Source: Agelas oroides | Lineage: Eukaryota > Porifera > Demospongiae > Agelasida > Agelasidae | NCBI GenBank assembly: GCA_949130485.1 | Contig: OX422191.1 | Location: 6,077,754-6,141,753, forward strand | Direction of reading: 5' to 3' | DNA length: 64,000 nucleotides | Part shown: piece after piece, positions 44,351 through 55,200 of the stretch | Position numbering within the stretch: position 1 is the stretch's first letter | How the letters are laid out: the number at the start of each line of letters is the position of its first letter | Program-made: the position numbers and the translations under genes | The notes under the pieces: generated by a model | The model's input: the letters and a program-made list of their open reading frames with translations, nothing else | Database searches by the model: none | Told to the model about the DNA's origin: nothing

Positions 44351-45400
44351 TACGTATCACCGAACGAGATGTACAGCACGTTCAAATGCCAAAGAGTTGT
44401 GCATTATTTTAACCAAGGCCATAAGGCCACTACTATTTCGCGCTTACTTCGTGCACAAGGGCTATCTACCAGCCGGAGGGAAATACACAAGTTTCTCACA
44501 AAGTATCTCCAGACTGGATCGATAGCAAGCCATCCGCCGCCCTGGTTCAGGAAGACTGTCCGGAAGAGATCAAGACCATCATTGACGAGCAGATGAACAA
44601 AGACGACTGGCTACCAGCTGCATCGTCTGTTAGTCTAGTGTGGCTACAACATATCTATTCACACCATCCTTCGTTGCCGATCGTCGCTGGGCTCGACCTT
44701 CCACGGCACTTCGTACTGCCAACTAATACGGCATGTCAACAAGCAGAAGCGCCTAGATTGGGCACAAGCGAACACTGATCTGGCCTTCGAATACGTCATA
44801 TGGACGGATGAATGCACCATACAACTGCAATCACACCGCCGTTTTTGTTGCAGGAAGAGGGTACAACTGGTCAAGCACAAGCCCAGGTAAGAGTGCAGAC
44901 CGGATGTTGGGGGTGGGGCGTAGATATTGTTAACTTCCGCAGCCCAAAATTTTGCACTACTTACTGCCAGTGTATTTTTATTCCTTCCAGAACAAAACAT
45001 CCAGCAAAAGATCATGTCTGGGCAGGCATCAGCCAAAAAGGTCTAACAGAGATCTGCATATTTGAGGGGAAGACGAATGCACCACTTTTTACTGCAATTC
45101 TCAATAAAACATTATTGCCATTTCTGAGGGACATTAGTTCATGTAGGACAATGACCCGAAGCATACTTCTGTTTATGCCCGACATTTCATGGAGGACGAA
45201 GGAATCAACTGGTGGCGAACTCCCCCTGAGTCTCCTGATCTGAATCCTATTGAAAACATGTGGCATAAGCTGAAGGAGTTCATCAGAAGGGTCATGAAGC
45301 CACAGACAAAAGAAGAGTAGTTTGGCAGACAGTAGATGCTACCAAATGCCAGAAATATATCAGACATCTAATTAATTAATGTAGTCAGAGGACCTGCTAG
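44351..45400 (+). pseudogene. Tc1/mariner transposase with one intron, decayed
   Basis: The N-terminal HTH region reads HYFNQGHKATTISRLLRAQG and KFLTKYLQTGSIA. The first catalytic Asp is in YVIWTDECTIQLQSHRRFCC (about 44,790-44,850). The exon ends VKHKP-AG at 44,886; a 104-nt GT-AG intron (44,887-44,990, with pyrimidine-rich acceptor) is followed by TKHPAKDHVWAGISQKG and CIFEGKTNAPLFTAIL. A frameshift leads to DNDPKHTSVYARHFMED (second Asp), GINWWRTPPESPDLNPIEN (Glu) and a C-terminal TVDATKCQKYIRHL. Stops and shifts inactivate it. It sits within the outer TTAA element. Confidence 0.8.
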
Positions 45401-46039
45401 TGAAGTCCGAAGAAGCTACAACGGTGGAAACGTAGGTACCCGCTGTGTACCAGAAAATGACCGATAATACACGGCAAAAGTTGGCAGACAGGTTCAGCGA
45501 AGGTACGTTTCAACTGTTGTTGATACGATTAGACAGTATATGGAAGATAGAACATGTAGCGTGTGGATATAAGCTGTACTGTGGCCAACTATCATCGGCC
45601 GGCAAACTTCGACCGCGATTTTGAGGGGAAGTCCCTATAGGACACAGCCGCTAATTATGTTTCGATTGACTTCCTGCAGCACGTAATAACTAACTCCAAG
45701 TCCAAAAAGGCGCAGCGATCATGATAAATAGCGGAAGCGAAATGCGGGCGCATTTGGCCGCTATCGGGTGTAATGGGTTAAAGCTTTGCAGTGCATGCAA
45801 TGGGCACAAAACCTTTAAAAAGGTTTAGCATGGCTTCTGTGGTTTCTGTTCAATACCTACCGCAGTGTGTGAAATTAACAGTCGCCACGTCGTCAATAGC
45901 GACATAAAACCACCCCCCTTGTAACTAAATTCACGCTTGAAAATAACCTTCAAGCCAATGTGTGTCCATTAAATGGTATGCACACGTCAGTACACAACCA
46001 ACCACTATAGTTCATATGACACCTTGTACTACAACTTAC
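45401..46039. other. End of outer TTAA element and MARS1 intron sequence
   Basis: 45,401-45,777 is the right arm of the outer piggyBac-like element. From 45,782 to 46,039 lies unique sequence downstream of MARS1 exon 4. If the exon 4 donor is not used, the frame continues to a stop at about 45,950. Confidence 0.5.
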
Positions 46040-49000
46040 AGTATTGCTGCAGTCACTGGACTTAGTTCTTGCTTCAGACCTCGCACAATGTGTTTTCCCC
46101 AAGACATAGTCCCTGCAAGCTTCAAAGTTGACGCTGTGCGAGACAGCACGGTTGAATGAGTCCTGTTTTGCTAGATTGATGAACCAACGACACACCAGTG
46201 GAAAGTCCTTGTGTAGGGCTGGGGGAAAGGAAAGGGAAGGAAAGAGGAAGAAGAGGAAAGGTAAGGGGAGAGGGTGGGAGAAAAGGGAGGAGGGAAAGGG
46301 GGAGAGAGAAAGGGGAGAGAGAAAAAGAGGGAATGGGGGAGAGGGAAAGGGGGAGAGAAAAAGAGGGAGAAGGAAAGGGGAAGAGGGAAAGGGGAGGAGG
46401 GAAAGGGGAGGAGGGAAAGGGGAATATAGAACAGAGAGATAAGGATAAGTGGGAAGTTGGTCCTGCATGGTTCTTTAATACTGTTACTATCCAGCACATG
46501 CTGTGCATGCTGTGTGCCCCCCTCACCTGGTGGGGTACTTCCTTCTGGGGAGAGCAGCACATATAGTGCAGCCCATGTCACCACATCAGCAAGTGACAGG
46601 GCCTCTCCCACCATAAACTGGGGGCAGCTAGTGAGGTGGCTCTCCAGTCGGCCCAAACACACCAGCAACTCATGTGAAAGAGAACTAGATGTCATGGTGG
46701 ACTTCACTGCACCCTGGAGAAATGAAAAGTCACAGGTTTAGTGATACCAGATCCTCTACTAGTGAGATGATTCATCATCATGGGGCAAGCCTGAGCAAAC
46801 AGCGAACTACTTTGCCACGGCACACAGCAGGAGTTGTGTGTTGAGTGGGGGAGCACCAACACCACTAGCACATCGATGTTCAAAATTCACACATACATAA
46901 AATTGTGAAGTTAAAACATAAAGGGAGATGGGGATGTGGGTATTTATGGCTCGAATGGATGGGCATTTTATTGCTTAAATGGGTGGGGCATTTATGGCTT
47001 AAATGAGTGGGGCATTTATAACTTAAGTGGGTGGGGCATTTATGGCTCAAATGGATGGGGCAGTTACTGTCGACTGAGCCAAATTTGATAACGCATAAGT
47101 AGCTAAGTCCTCACCAGAGATAAATATAAGTGTCACATATGCCAGCCATTTCTCCAGCCAGGGCAGCTAATGTGGCTACACATGCATGGACTAAGCTTTA
47201 CACCGAAATCCTGAGCTAAATTTCTGGCGTTTATGGGTGTCGTTTATGCATGGCCCTACCTGAAGCAACCCAGTCAACTACTGTCCATATTAAATTTGTA
47301 CCGCCTGTGAGCGGCCTGCCGTCGTCGGTAGAAGCACAAACCAGAATTAACTTGCCACGCGTGTTTCAACTTCATTCGTCTTTGCTCCGGGTCACCGACG
47401 CTGCACTCTGACAGACCTTCACTGGCCTTCACATATTGGATCTTCGTGAAATATTGGAATGCGCTCATTTAAAATTTACAGTAAGTGGTCAGTCCATAGA
47501 TAGATAGACACACGCGTGCACAATGCAGTCACGCTAGTTTGGGGCTCGCTCAGGCTCGCCCCAAACTAGGTATACACATGTGCAGAAGAAGCCCTGCACC
47601 ACTAATGTACTAGTCTACTGGTTCACATGTGCAGAAGAAGCCCTGCACCACTAATGTACTAGTCTACTGGTTCACATGTGCAGAAGAAGCCCTGCACCAC
47701 TAATGTACTAGTCTACTGGTTCACATGTGCAGAAGAAGCCCTGCACCACTAATGTACTAGTCTACTGGTTCACATGAAAGCTCATGATCACACACAGGTA
47801 TACACAGGGATTACCAGGGTAAAACATTCAAAAGAGGCACATACCTATTTATTCGAATAAAAATTCAGGAATTGAATTTCTTGCATTAGATTAGATCATG
47901 CATTGCAATGGATTCAAACAATGAAAAATTTTTGGGCAAACAGAAAGCAAAAATTCCTGGCCTTCAATTCTCCAGAAGTGAGGTTCTTGATAGACAGTAG
48001 CTGTTGCAGCAACAAAAAGTCTTACCAACTGCTGAAGTAGAACAATTATGGGATAGCTCTTTCTCCTGCAAATTGTTCTAGTCTACCCTTTGTCGTCACA
48101 AAATAAACTGACTGGGACAACTGAGAGGCTTCATTCCTGGCATTGCTGGATCAACCCAAAATTAATTAGTGGGGACTTGCCAAGTTGGATCCACCCACAA
48201 ATCCCCTGAATTGTGCTATATAGGTTGGATCATGCACTTTATTTGCGGTAGAGCTACTAGACATGAGCAGAAGAGCACATCACCTTTGTCGAAGCAACTC
48301 CTGTGTACCCTGTTCTCTTTCCCCCTGCTGGCTAGTCTCTCAGTGACACACTCCTTCCTGGCTTCAACGTGCCTCCAACTCCTTTCTTTGGTGATCACTA
48401 GCCTCATTGTGCACGCTCTACTGTCTAAAGTGAGCCAGTGCGCACCAAGGCCTTTCTACAGTCAGCCAAGGCAGCTGCCATATGCACAGCGGTTCATGAC
48501 TATGCTTGCCCACTTCCCCTTATCCCACCCTTTATGCTAGTGTAAAACCTATCTTCAAAAATGGATTGTGCCAACTGATAACATGCGGCATGATACCAAT
48601 GGTGTCATGGGTGGTTTGAAGGGTAAACTTAAGAACAATTTAGTACAGCACGCATTTCACAGTTTACAATGGTGTTGAGTTTTTATGCAATTTGAACTTT
48701 TGCTTTAATAAAACGACTATCCAATGCTTTGTGCTGCAAGTGTCAAGATTGTTCACAGTACCTACAAGTGACAGAGGATTCTTCATCACTACTTAGTGGA
48801 CACAATATCCCCACAGTTTTGAAGCTTCTCCAGGAAGAGGGTTTGAAGGCTAGCCTTGTCAGGGTCGCCAAGTTTTGACTAAGCCGCAGGAGACCAGTGG
48901 GAGGGAGGCCTGTCAAAAATCACTGGACTAGACTACTGGAATGGACTACTGGACTGACCTTTTTTTGCACTAAAAATTATTTTTATGGCCTATAACAACA

Positions 49001-51870
49001 TTTTCCTGACAGTACATGGGTTTCTGACATGAATGCTTTCTGCAGCAAGTGCAATACAGCCAGTTCAACGACTGCCAGCATTTTTAGTGTAGACACAGAT
49101 TAGTGCCTTACTTGGTAGATGGTAGCACATAAGCTGGTGAAGCTTGGGTTGATAGGTCAGCGCCTGCTTGAGAAGAGTGATCATGCTTACTGCTGGGAGG
49201 TACCACAGTCATGTATGCTTCACGATACTTCAAATGAGGGATGAATATGTAGGCAGCTACTGGACAGACTGCAGCCTGCAACTGTGATCTTTGATTCCTA
49301 GAACCAGAGTAAACCTATGTCGCACTACTCTACTGTCTATGCTAGTGTACTCACGACTTTTCCCCCTCCCAACAGGCTATGGAGCTAGAACCTTCACGCA
49401 AGCTGGACACAGGCTGCCTTCTCTTGCAGCAATAACAATAACATGATCTTCATCTGTTGTTTAAATATGTGGGGGGTCTGTGCAGTGAAATAGATGATAC
49501 TATTATTGATTGATCAAAAGCAGGATGCAGTTTTACAGGTGAGGGAATCTCGCTATAGGCCATAAATGTGGTGCAAAAAAGGTCAGTCCAGTAGTCCATT
49601 CCAGTAGTCCAGTTAACTGATTATTGACAACCACGAAGGAAAATAAGCCAGTACATAATTGCTCTCATTTTCTTTTGGAAACAGTGCACCCCCAAATTAA
49701 CTACACTCTTTTTCCCCTTCAGTACGGTGGAAATTTGAAACTGTACGCTAATATTTTGCCATATTTACAAGTTCTTATTTGATAGCCCACAGGGCATATG
49801 CTAGCTGCGTAGCAACCATGGTGTGTGCTCTAATTGGAATGCACTAGCTTGCATCTGCTACCCAAGCAGTGGTTTTATTTGGATGAAAACAGCATTATTT
49901 ACAAACTTACGATACCTTCTTCCACTGGTAGAGGGGTCAGTAAGTGTGCTATCACTGTCCAAAGCTAGAAACAAGCTAACAGCCTGTAGCTCATTAAATA
50001 TGAACAGGAAATGATCTATTTAATGGCAATTAATACTGGCTGGATATCGCATTCCTGTGTAATATCCAACCATACTACTTTCTCACTCAGTCATCAAATA
50101 CATGGCAAGTAATATTCACTGACCTCAAAAGTTGTGTTACAGTAGCAGTGGTTGATACCAATCGCAACCACCCCATATGGTTGCATGCACAAAATCTGGT
50201 TACATTGTACCTTCAGTTCACTGGCTTCCCATCCCAGCCAGTGGTCAATGAGTGCCTGGTCTTCAGGTGAGTCTCCACATAACTTATCCTGCCCACACTC
50301 ACTGCAGAGGAACCGACAGATCTCATTGGTAGAGAAGATGCAGTCACCAGTGGGAAGGACCAGTAGCAGCTGCTGCTCAGAACAGACAGATGTCCGTTCA
50401 TAATCCTCCGGAAATCCTGAAATGGTAGTGATATACATTGTATACACATGATCAAGAGGCACACTTAGGTGTATGCAAGTGGGCCTTGCAGACCCAAGGT
50501 ACATATATGGGCGTGGTCAAAGACTGAGGAGGACAGAGTTTGAGGCATGAATGAAGGGTGGTAAAGTGTGCTTTTGAGGAGTTTACAGACACATTACCAG
50601 AGGTGTTGCAGACTTCACCTAAATAGCATGGCGTAGTAACTTCACTACCGCTCTATTTTCGCTTTATTTTGACTGCCTCTTTCCCTTTTCCCTTAGTGTT
50701 GCAAGGCATTGACTGTTCTCTGCTGGCCCCTCGGACTCTACTTTGAGCTTCTGTTTTTCACTCCACTCTGCTAGCTCTCTGCCATCACTTTGTTGGCACT
50801 GGCATGCACTGGCTGTGCTCTGCTGACTATGAGACTGCTAGCACCACTGCAGTATGAAGTGCATTCCCAAACGTATGTTTGTGTGATGATGTTAGCAGAT
50901 AATTACGTAAGCCACACCCTGCCAACTGAGAACAGACACTGTAGAGCCTCACCCCAAGGTGTTTAGCAATTAGACTAGAACAAGCAGGTGTGCATGCCAG
51001 GAATATGTTAACCTTGACCTCCGCCACTATGTATTGGAAGATAGTGTCATTATATCTTGGAATCGTCGAGTATCAGTGCCTGCATGTACTCCAGGCTATT
51101 CATGTCCACAGCTACACATTTCTGAAGTTAGAGTTAGCTATTATTTGCCACAGAGAGTCAAAAATAGTCGGAGACTTTCTTTGCCAACTTGCTGATCATG
51201 TTGTCACGGTTGATGTCACAGTAGAGCTTATGCCCTATGTGCTTCGTACTCGTTCTTGTACTAGCTACTCATCTCAGCAATAGCCAAATCCAGCTAGAAC
51301 TGTCAGCAAACTTATCCTTACAGAGTACCAATCATAAATATCTGCACTCGATGGTTGTATTTTACGATTGTCAACTCATCTGACTACTTTCTGAGCGATG
51401 TAAATCATTCAAACAAAGCCTAGCCTAACTAGCAATGCCTAGTTTGTACAACATAGTGCAATGAATCACCTAACTCACACGATCACCATTTTTTTAATTA
51501 GTTTCTCTTGTAGCCACTCAACCAACGTCTACAACATGCCTGTTAAGGATAAAGGGTTAAACCCCTGATCATCAGACACCACCAGAATCTGGCCTTTTAT
51601 GCTCCTGGTGGCTGAGTCACTTGCTGATGCCGTAGAAAACTATAACCTTTATAAACAACACACAGTTACAGTCTCTCTGTACTTTACCACCTGGATAAAC
51701 AATGGCTGAATGCACTAACAACTTCAATCTGGCAACATGATGAATTTCTTCAATTTAGACTCACCTTCCACTGTCTCAAAACGGGTAACTGGCACCCCAG
51801 ATATGTCGCGCAGCAAGACCACCTTCAAGTAGTCAGGATCGCCTGGTGTGTAGAAGAGTTTGGTAGTCAT
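46040..51870 (-). CDS. MARS1: Methionyl-tRNA synthetase, N-terminal GST-like region (exons 1-4)
   Basis: Four minus-strand exons with GT-AG borders and matching phases: 51,870-51,765 (MTTKLFYTPGDPDYLKV..., ATG start), 50,416-50,211, 46,713-46,527 and 46,218-46,040, together 226 codons. Exon 2 holds LPTGDCIFSTNEICRFL and DHWLGWEASELK, the thioredoxin-like/GST junction signature of animal cytosolic MetRS. Exon 3 has HLTSCPQFMVGEALSLADVV.WAALY, the GST-C helix; exon 4 has LHKDFPLVCRWFINLAKQDSF.RAV. In animals this domain docks MetRS in the multisynthetase complex. The catalytic Rossmann fold with HIGH and KMSKS motifs is not found in the window, so the gene continues far to the left across the transposon nest or is incomplete. 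Confidence 0.85.
46219..46430 (+). repeat. Polypurine tract next to MARS1 exon 4 acceptor
   Basis: About 210 nt are almost pure purine on the plus strand (GGGAGAGGGAAAGG-type), hence a very long pyrimidine tract on the transcribed minus-strand pre-mRNA directly before the exon 4 AG at 46,219-46,220. Only a few T residues interrupt it. ORFs across it are compositional artefacts. Confidence 0.9.
46933..47065. repeat. 24-bp tandem repeat, about 5.5 copies
   Basis: Units such as GGGTGGGGCATTTATGGCTT follow each other at exact 24-bp steps from 46,933 with a few substitutions. It lies in MARS1 intron 2. Confidence 0.85.
47191..47470 (-). repeat. Diverged copy of the repeat at 36.84-37.1 kb
   Basis: Shared landmarks are GAGCTAAAT, GCATGGCCCT(T)ACCTG, GTGTTTCAACTT and CCTTCACT-like sequence in the same order. 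On the minus strand both copies have a frame with M-x-x-F at the start and SEGL.ECS.G..E in the middle. It lies inside MARS1 intron 2, so it is not an expected MetRS exon. The product is unknown. Confidence 0.5.
47533..47568. repeat. Hairpin, 12-bp perfect stem
   Basis: CTAGTTTGGGGC and GCCCCAAACTAG enclose 12 nt, just upstream of the 49-bp tandem array. Confidence 0.85.
47576..47775. repeat. 49-bp perfect tandem repeat, four copies
   Basis: Units begin ACATGTGCAGAAGAAGCCC at 47,576, 47,625, 47,674 and 47,723, with a fifth partial start at 47,772. The four copies appear identical, implying recent expansion or homogenisation. They lie in MARS1 intron 2 and have no unique spacers, so this is not a CRISPR-type array. 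Confidence 0.9.
47776..48921. other. MARS1 intron 2, no gene recognised
   Basis: Only short ORFs of ordinary composition (for example 48,169-48,540, +). Nothing can be named. Confidence 0.4.
48922..49613. mobile_element. MITE with long TIR (ACTGGA...GGACTGACC)
   Basis: Left sequence from 48,922 and the reverse complement of the right end at 49,613 share ACTACTGGAATGGACTACTG-GACTGACCTTTTTTGCAC and then TTTATGGCCTATA, an inverted repeat of about 60-75 bp with small indels. Internal repeats of the ACTACTGGA motif are within the termini. A clear target duplication was not found. There is no transposase ORF in its 692 bp. Confidence 0.75.
49614..50210. other. MARS1 intron 2 sequence, nothing recognised
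   Basis: Unique sequence up to the exon 2 donor at 50,210-50,209. Confidence 0.4.
50417..51764. other. MARS1 intron 1, nothing recognised
   Basis: About 1.35 kb between MARS1 exons 1 and 2. ORFs are short; no repeat family was recognised. Confidence 0.5.
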
Positions 51871-52296
51871 CACCGGAGCCAGAAAGTAAGCTACTCACTG
51901 TACCACAGGGCTGAAATGCACGTGGAAAGTTTACGCATGCGCAGAGGAGGTCGGACATGGTTGAACTTTACCAATTAAAATGGCTGAGGTTACACTAATT
52001 GATTTTTCGTATCTCAACAGACTAGCTCTCTCGACTTTCACTGAGGTGGGCCCCAGTTTTCAAATCAGGAATCAAGGCTGGATCCAGTCATAGAAAAAGC
52101 TAAAAAACTTTCTACCTTGCAATATCCAAAATCAATTAGTGTGACCTCAATTGTTTTAATTAGCAAAGGTCAACAATGTCCGACCTCCTCTGACGCATGC
52201 GTAGTTACTACTCAATGTCACGTTCCCAGACTACCCGCGACTAGACTTCGGGTACAAGCCGCAGGCGTAAACAAAAGGGGGCGTGGTAGCGAAACG
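51871..52296. promoter_or_regulatory. Shared head-to-head promoter of MARS1 and the tau-family gene
   Basis: Only 426 bp separate the two divergent start codons. The interval contains two NRF1-like or related motifs (TACGCATGCGCAG at about 51,931 and GACGCATGCGTAG at about 52,192), one in each flank and in near mirror arrangement, and lacks an obvious TATA box. ATTGATTTT and CAATT elements occur between. Bidirectional activity is inferred from layout. Confidence 0.5.
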
Positions 52297-55200
52297 ATGG
52301 CATCCATGCAGGAATCATCTTTGGAGGAGCCGGATAGTGTGTAAGCAGCTGAACTGAACACAGCGAGTAGATAAAACTGAGTAGTCAGTACAAGCTAGTC
52401 TGTTACAGCACAGATTGGCTTTAGCTATATACTTACTGAGAGAGCATGGACGGTTCACTTTGCTATTGATGTTCAATACCTGTGTCTGTATGGTTTTCAC
52501 ATAGTGAACTGAAGCCAGTTGTGGAGCTGACTCCAGAGCAGAGGCTGATGCAGCGAATAATTCCATTCTTCCAACTACCTGGCTATGAAACACTTCCCTC
52601 CACAGTCAATGTCAAAGCAAGGGTTGACACACATAACACCACGTAAGTATCCTGTATAATAAAAGGCAAGCATGGACTTAAAATGTGCATGTGTGGGAGG
52701 GTACCTAGGCCGTTATTACACAAGGTGAAAGTGTGGTGTAAGGTCAAGGAATGGACAGGGCTGGTATGAGTGTGCATATGTACACTTAGACAGTTAGTGG
52801 CTTCAGTATCTAGTTATGTGCCCCTGGGTAGTCTTGTCCAATGACCTGGCAATAAGGTCTTCAGAATGCAAAAGGGCTTTTACTCAGTAATAGCTGCAGT
52901 TCATGAACTCCAAATTGCATGTACTGAAGTAACATTTTATCTGGATGGAGTGTGCATAGAAACCTTGTTTGTAGACTCCCACCCCAGCTAATAGTGTATG
53001 CAGGAGGCTAAAAGCTGAGTTGCCTGAGAATGAGGCTAGGGTAAGGCTGGCCTTATTTCCAGGCTTCCCTGCCTCCAGGTTTTGATTACTTGCGCAGTAC
53101 TGCAAATTAAGCCCTGAGGGCCAAGAGGCCCGGTGACGAGGCTAAATAAGGCATTGTCACATGCACACGCCGGACATCTGGAGGATTTGTACATATTCGT
53201 AACGTGGTAGGTATAAGCTGAGTAGGAAACTAAGTCAAATCTTAACTTGCAACAGTGCTATTAATGGCCAGGTGATGGACCACATTCTCCCAACATTTAC
53301 GCCGATATTATGTTTACTGCATGAACATAATGTACCAAGGCTTCTTCTGTCCTTGAGGTTCTTTGAGTGCCAATTTACCATAGAAATTAAAATGAATTGC
53401 ACTGATATATAAGTGAAGAAGAGAAATGTTGTTGCGACCAGAGGTTTGTCATTTTAGTTGCATGAATGAACAGTTGAAATGTATGGAGATGCTCTTAAGG
53501 AATTTCTTGTATTCCCTAAGAGCACTGTAGCTCCCAGGGACCAGTATATCTGGAAGTTATCGTAAACAACATTTGTAACTAACTCACAGTATAGCATCTT
53601 TGTGTCCACCATTCAACTGAAACAGCATACTGTTGGTCACAACAGCATTTCTGTATTTACCGTGTACAAGCTGGGATAAAGGCTGTGGAATGAGGTATCC
53701 CTTACAGCCTGTTTACATTAGCATGGAACAGTTACAGACCGGTTCACGGAATGGTTCTTGAGAACAGTTCCGCCTCCGTTTACACCATAATATGTGTCTA
53801 CCACACGATACTTGATTAGTATATTGTTTGACAACATTGCTATGGTTATGCCTTGTGTTTATTTTGGCCAGGAGCCTGCAAATTTCCAATTGCTCATATT
53901 TCTCTGTTTTAGTGGTGTTTGTCTTTACTTTTCTGTAGTCAAGTCTTTTTTCATCTTTGCGCTGCACTACTCAGCTGTCCAGTCACTGCCTGTGTTTTGT
54001 AGCTCTCTAGCTAGGTAGTTTCTCCTATACATGTTTGTTTCTCTTTGCTTCTTCCACCTGCTGTTGTTGTCCCTCATAGCTCTAATAAATTTAGTACCTC
54101 CGTGTCACTCCAGTTTGCAATTGCCATCAACACCAGCTGACCGTTGTTGCTATATATTCACAGTTTTTTTTTTTAACTGCATGAGTCAAGGTCAAGGTAC
54201 AAACTTAATACCGTTCCACTTGAGCGGTTTTGTTTATACTAGCACTAGGAACTGTTCTGGACCGTAGCAGACCACCTACGCGAGGTAAAGTGCCGTTCTG
54301 CATGGAACGGTTCAGTTTAGAACGTTTCAGTGTGTGTTTACATTGCTTTGATAAATGGTTCTGGAACCGTTCTAATGCCTAGTGTAAACAGGCTTTTACA
54401 TTACATACAGAATTGAGTGTTCATGTTTTAACTTTCTCCCAACCAAATAACTCAGAGTGTTGTGTCAAGTGAGTGGGTATACCAGTGGTTTTGAAGGAAG
54501 AAATATAGCGCATAGCATGAGTTTCTTTCAATATCTGCTTTCATCCCCTTCCTTATATATAGCTATAAGCGTCCGAGGTCTGCTGACCCTAGACTCCAAA
54601 ACAGGCATCCTAAGCAGGACTACAGCAATGTTGAAGCCAAGGTTGATACTGGCAGGGGGAGTCATAGCAAAGAAGCAGAGAGGAAGGGGGCTCATGGGTC
54701 AGGTGGAGTGGTGTCACACAGAAGATGGGCCACAACTGGCAGTCATGAGGTATGTGATGCATGTGCCATACATGGTTGCATGCAGAATTAACTCACAGCC
54801 TTCTGAAAGCCTCATGCATATGTTGTGCAAACTGTAACAATGCAATACCAATTGGCAGTTACTAGCTAACAAAAACAGGCCTACACATAACAACTAGCCT
54901 CGAACCCAGGCTTTCCGTTCCGGATTCTGTCTCGCAGCTTTGGAGAAAAATTTTCTCCAAAGCTGCGAGACAGAATCCGGAACGGAAAGCCTGGGTTCGA
55001 GGCTACCAAACAACCACCTTCTCATGCAGAGACATGTATAATGAAGGCCTAGAAGTTGTACTTATGCCTTTATCTCTTGTCCCACAGTACATGTTATTTT
55101 TGTGCTTTTCAATAGTTGTAGACTTCAGGTTCAACTCATACTTGAAGCTTCATATTTATATTTGAACATGTACATGTATTTATATACCAGAACTATATTG

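Larger units (their letters stand above)
39465..45777. mobile_element. Outer piggyBac-like element, TTAA-flanked, with nested insertions
   Basis: The outer borders are TTAA at 39,461-39,464 and 45,778-45,781, with inverted ends CCCATTATACGCG (left) and CCCATTACACCCG (right, reverse complement). The left arm (39,555-39,751) is clearly homologous to 1,850-2,050 in the other TTAA element. Homology breaks exactly at TTTAA (39,751) and resumes after 43,122 (TAA-GCAGA-ACAAC pattern shared with 2,050-2,070), which shows that 39,756-43,118 is a later insertion. The left arm carries palindromes GACGGATAAATCCGTC and GACGTCTAAAGACGTC. The remaining internal sequence (43,119-45,777) holds a CCCH ORF and a decayed Tc1. 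Confidence 0.8.

Noticed and set aside
46122..46562. Long ORFs on both strands through the GGGAGAGGGAAA tract
   Set aside because: Composition-driven reading of a purine/pyrimidine tract that lies in MARS1 intron 3; only the spliced exon pieces at its edges are coding.
47274..47468. Extra MARS1 exon between exons 2 and 3
   Set aside because: Exons 2 and 3 join in phase and align to the MetRS GST-like domain without a gap, and this sequence has a diverged copy at 36.9 kb outside the gene.
47576..47775. CRISPR-like array
   Set aside because: The repeats are directly adjacent 49-bp units without unique spacers in an animal intron; a simple tandem repeat.
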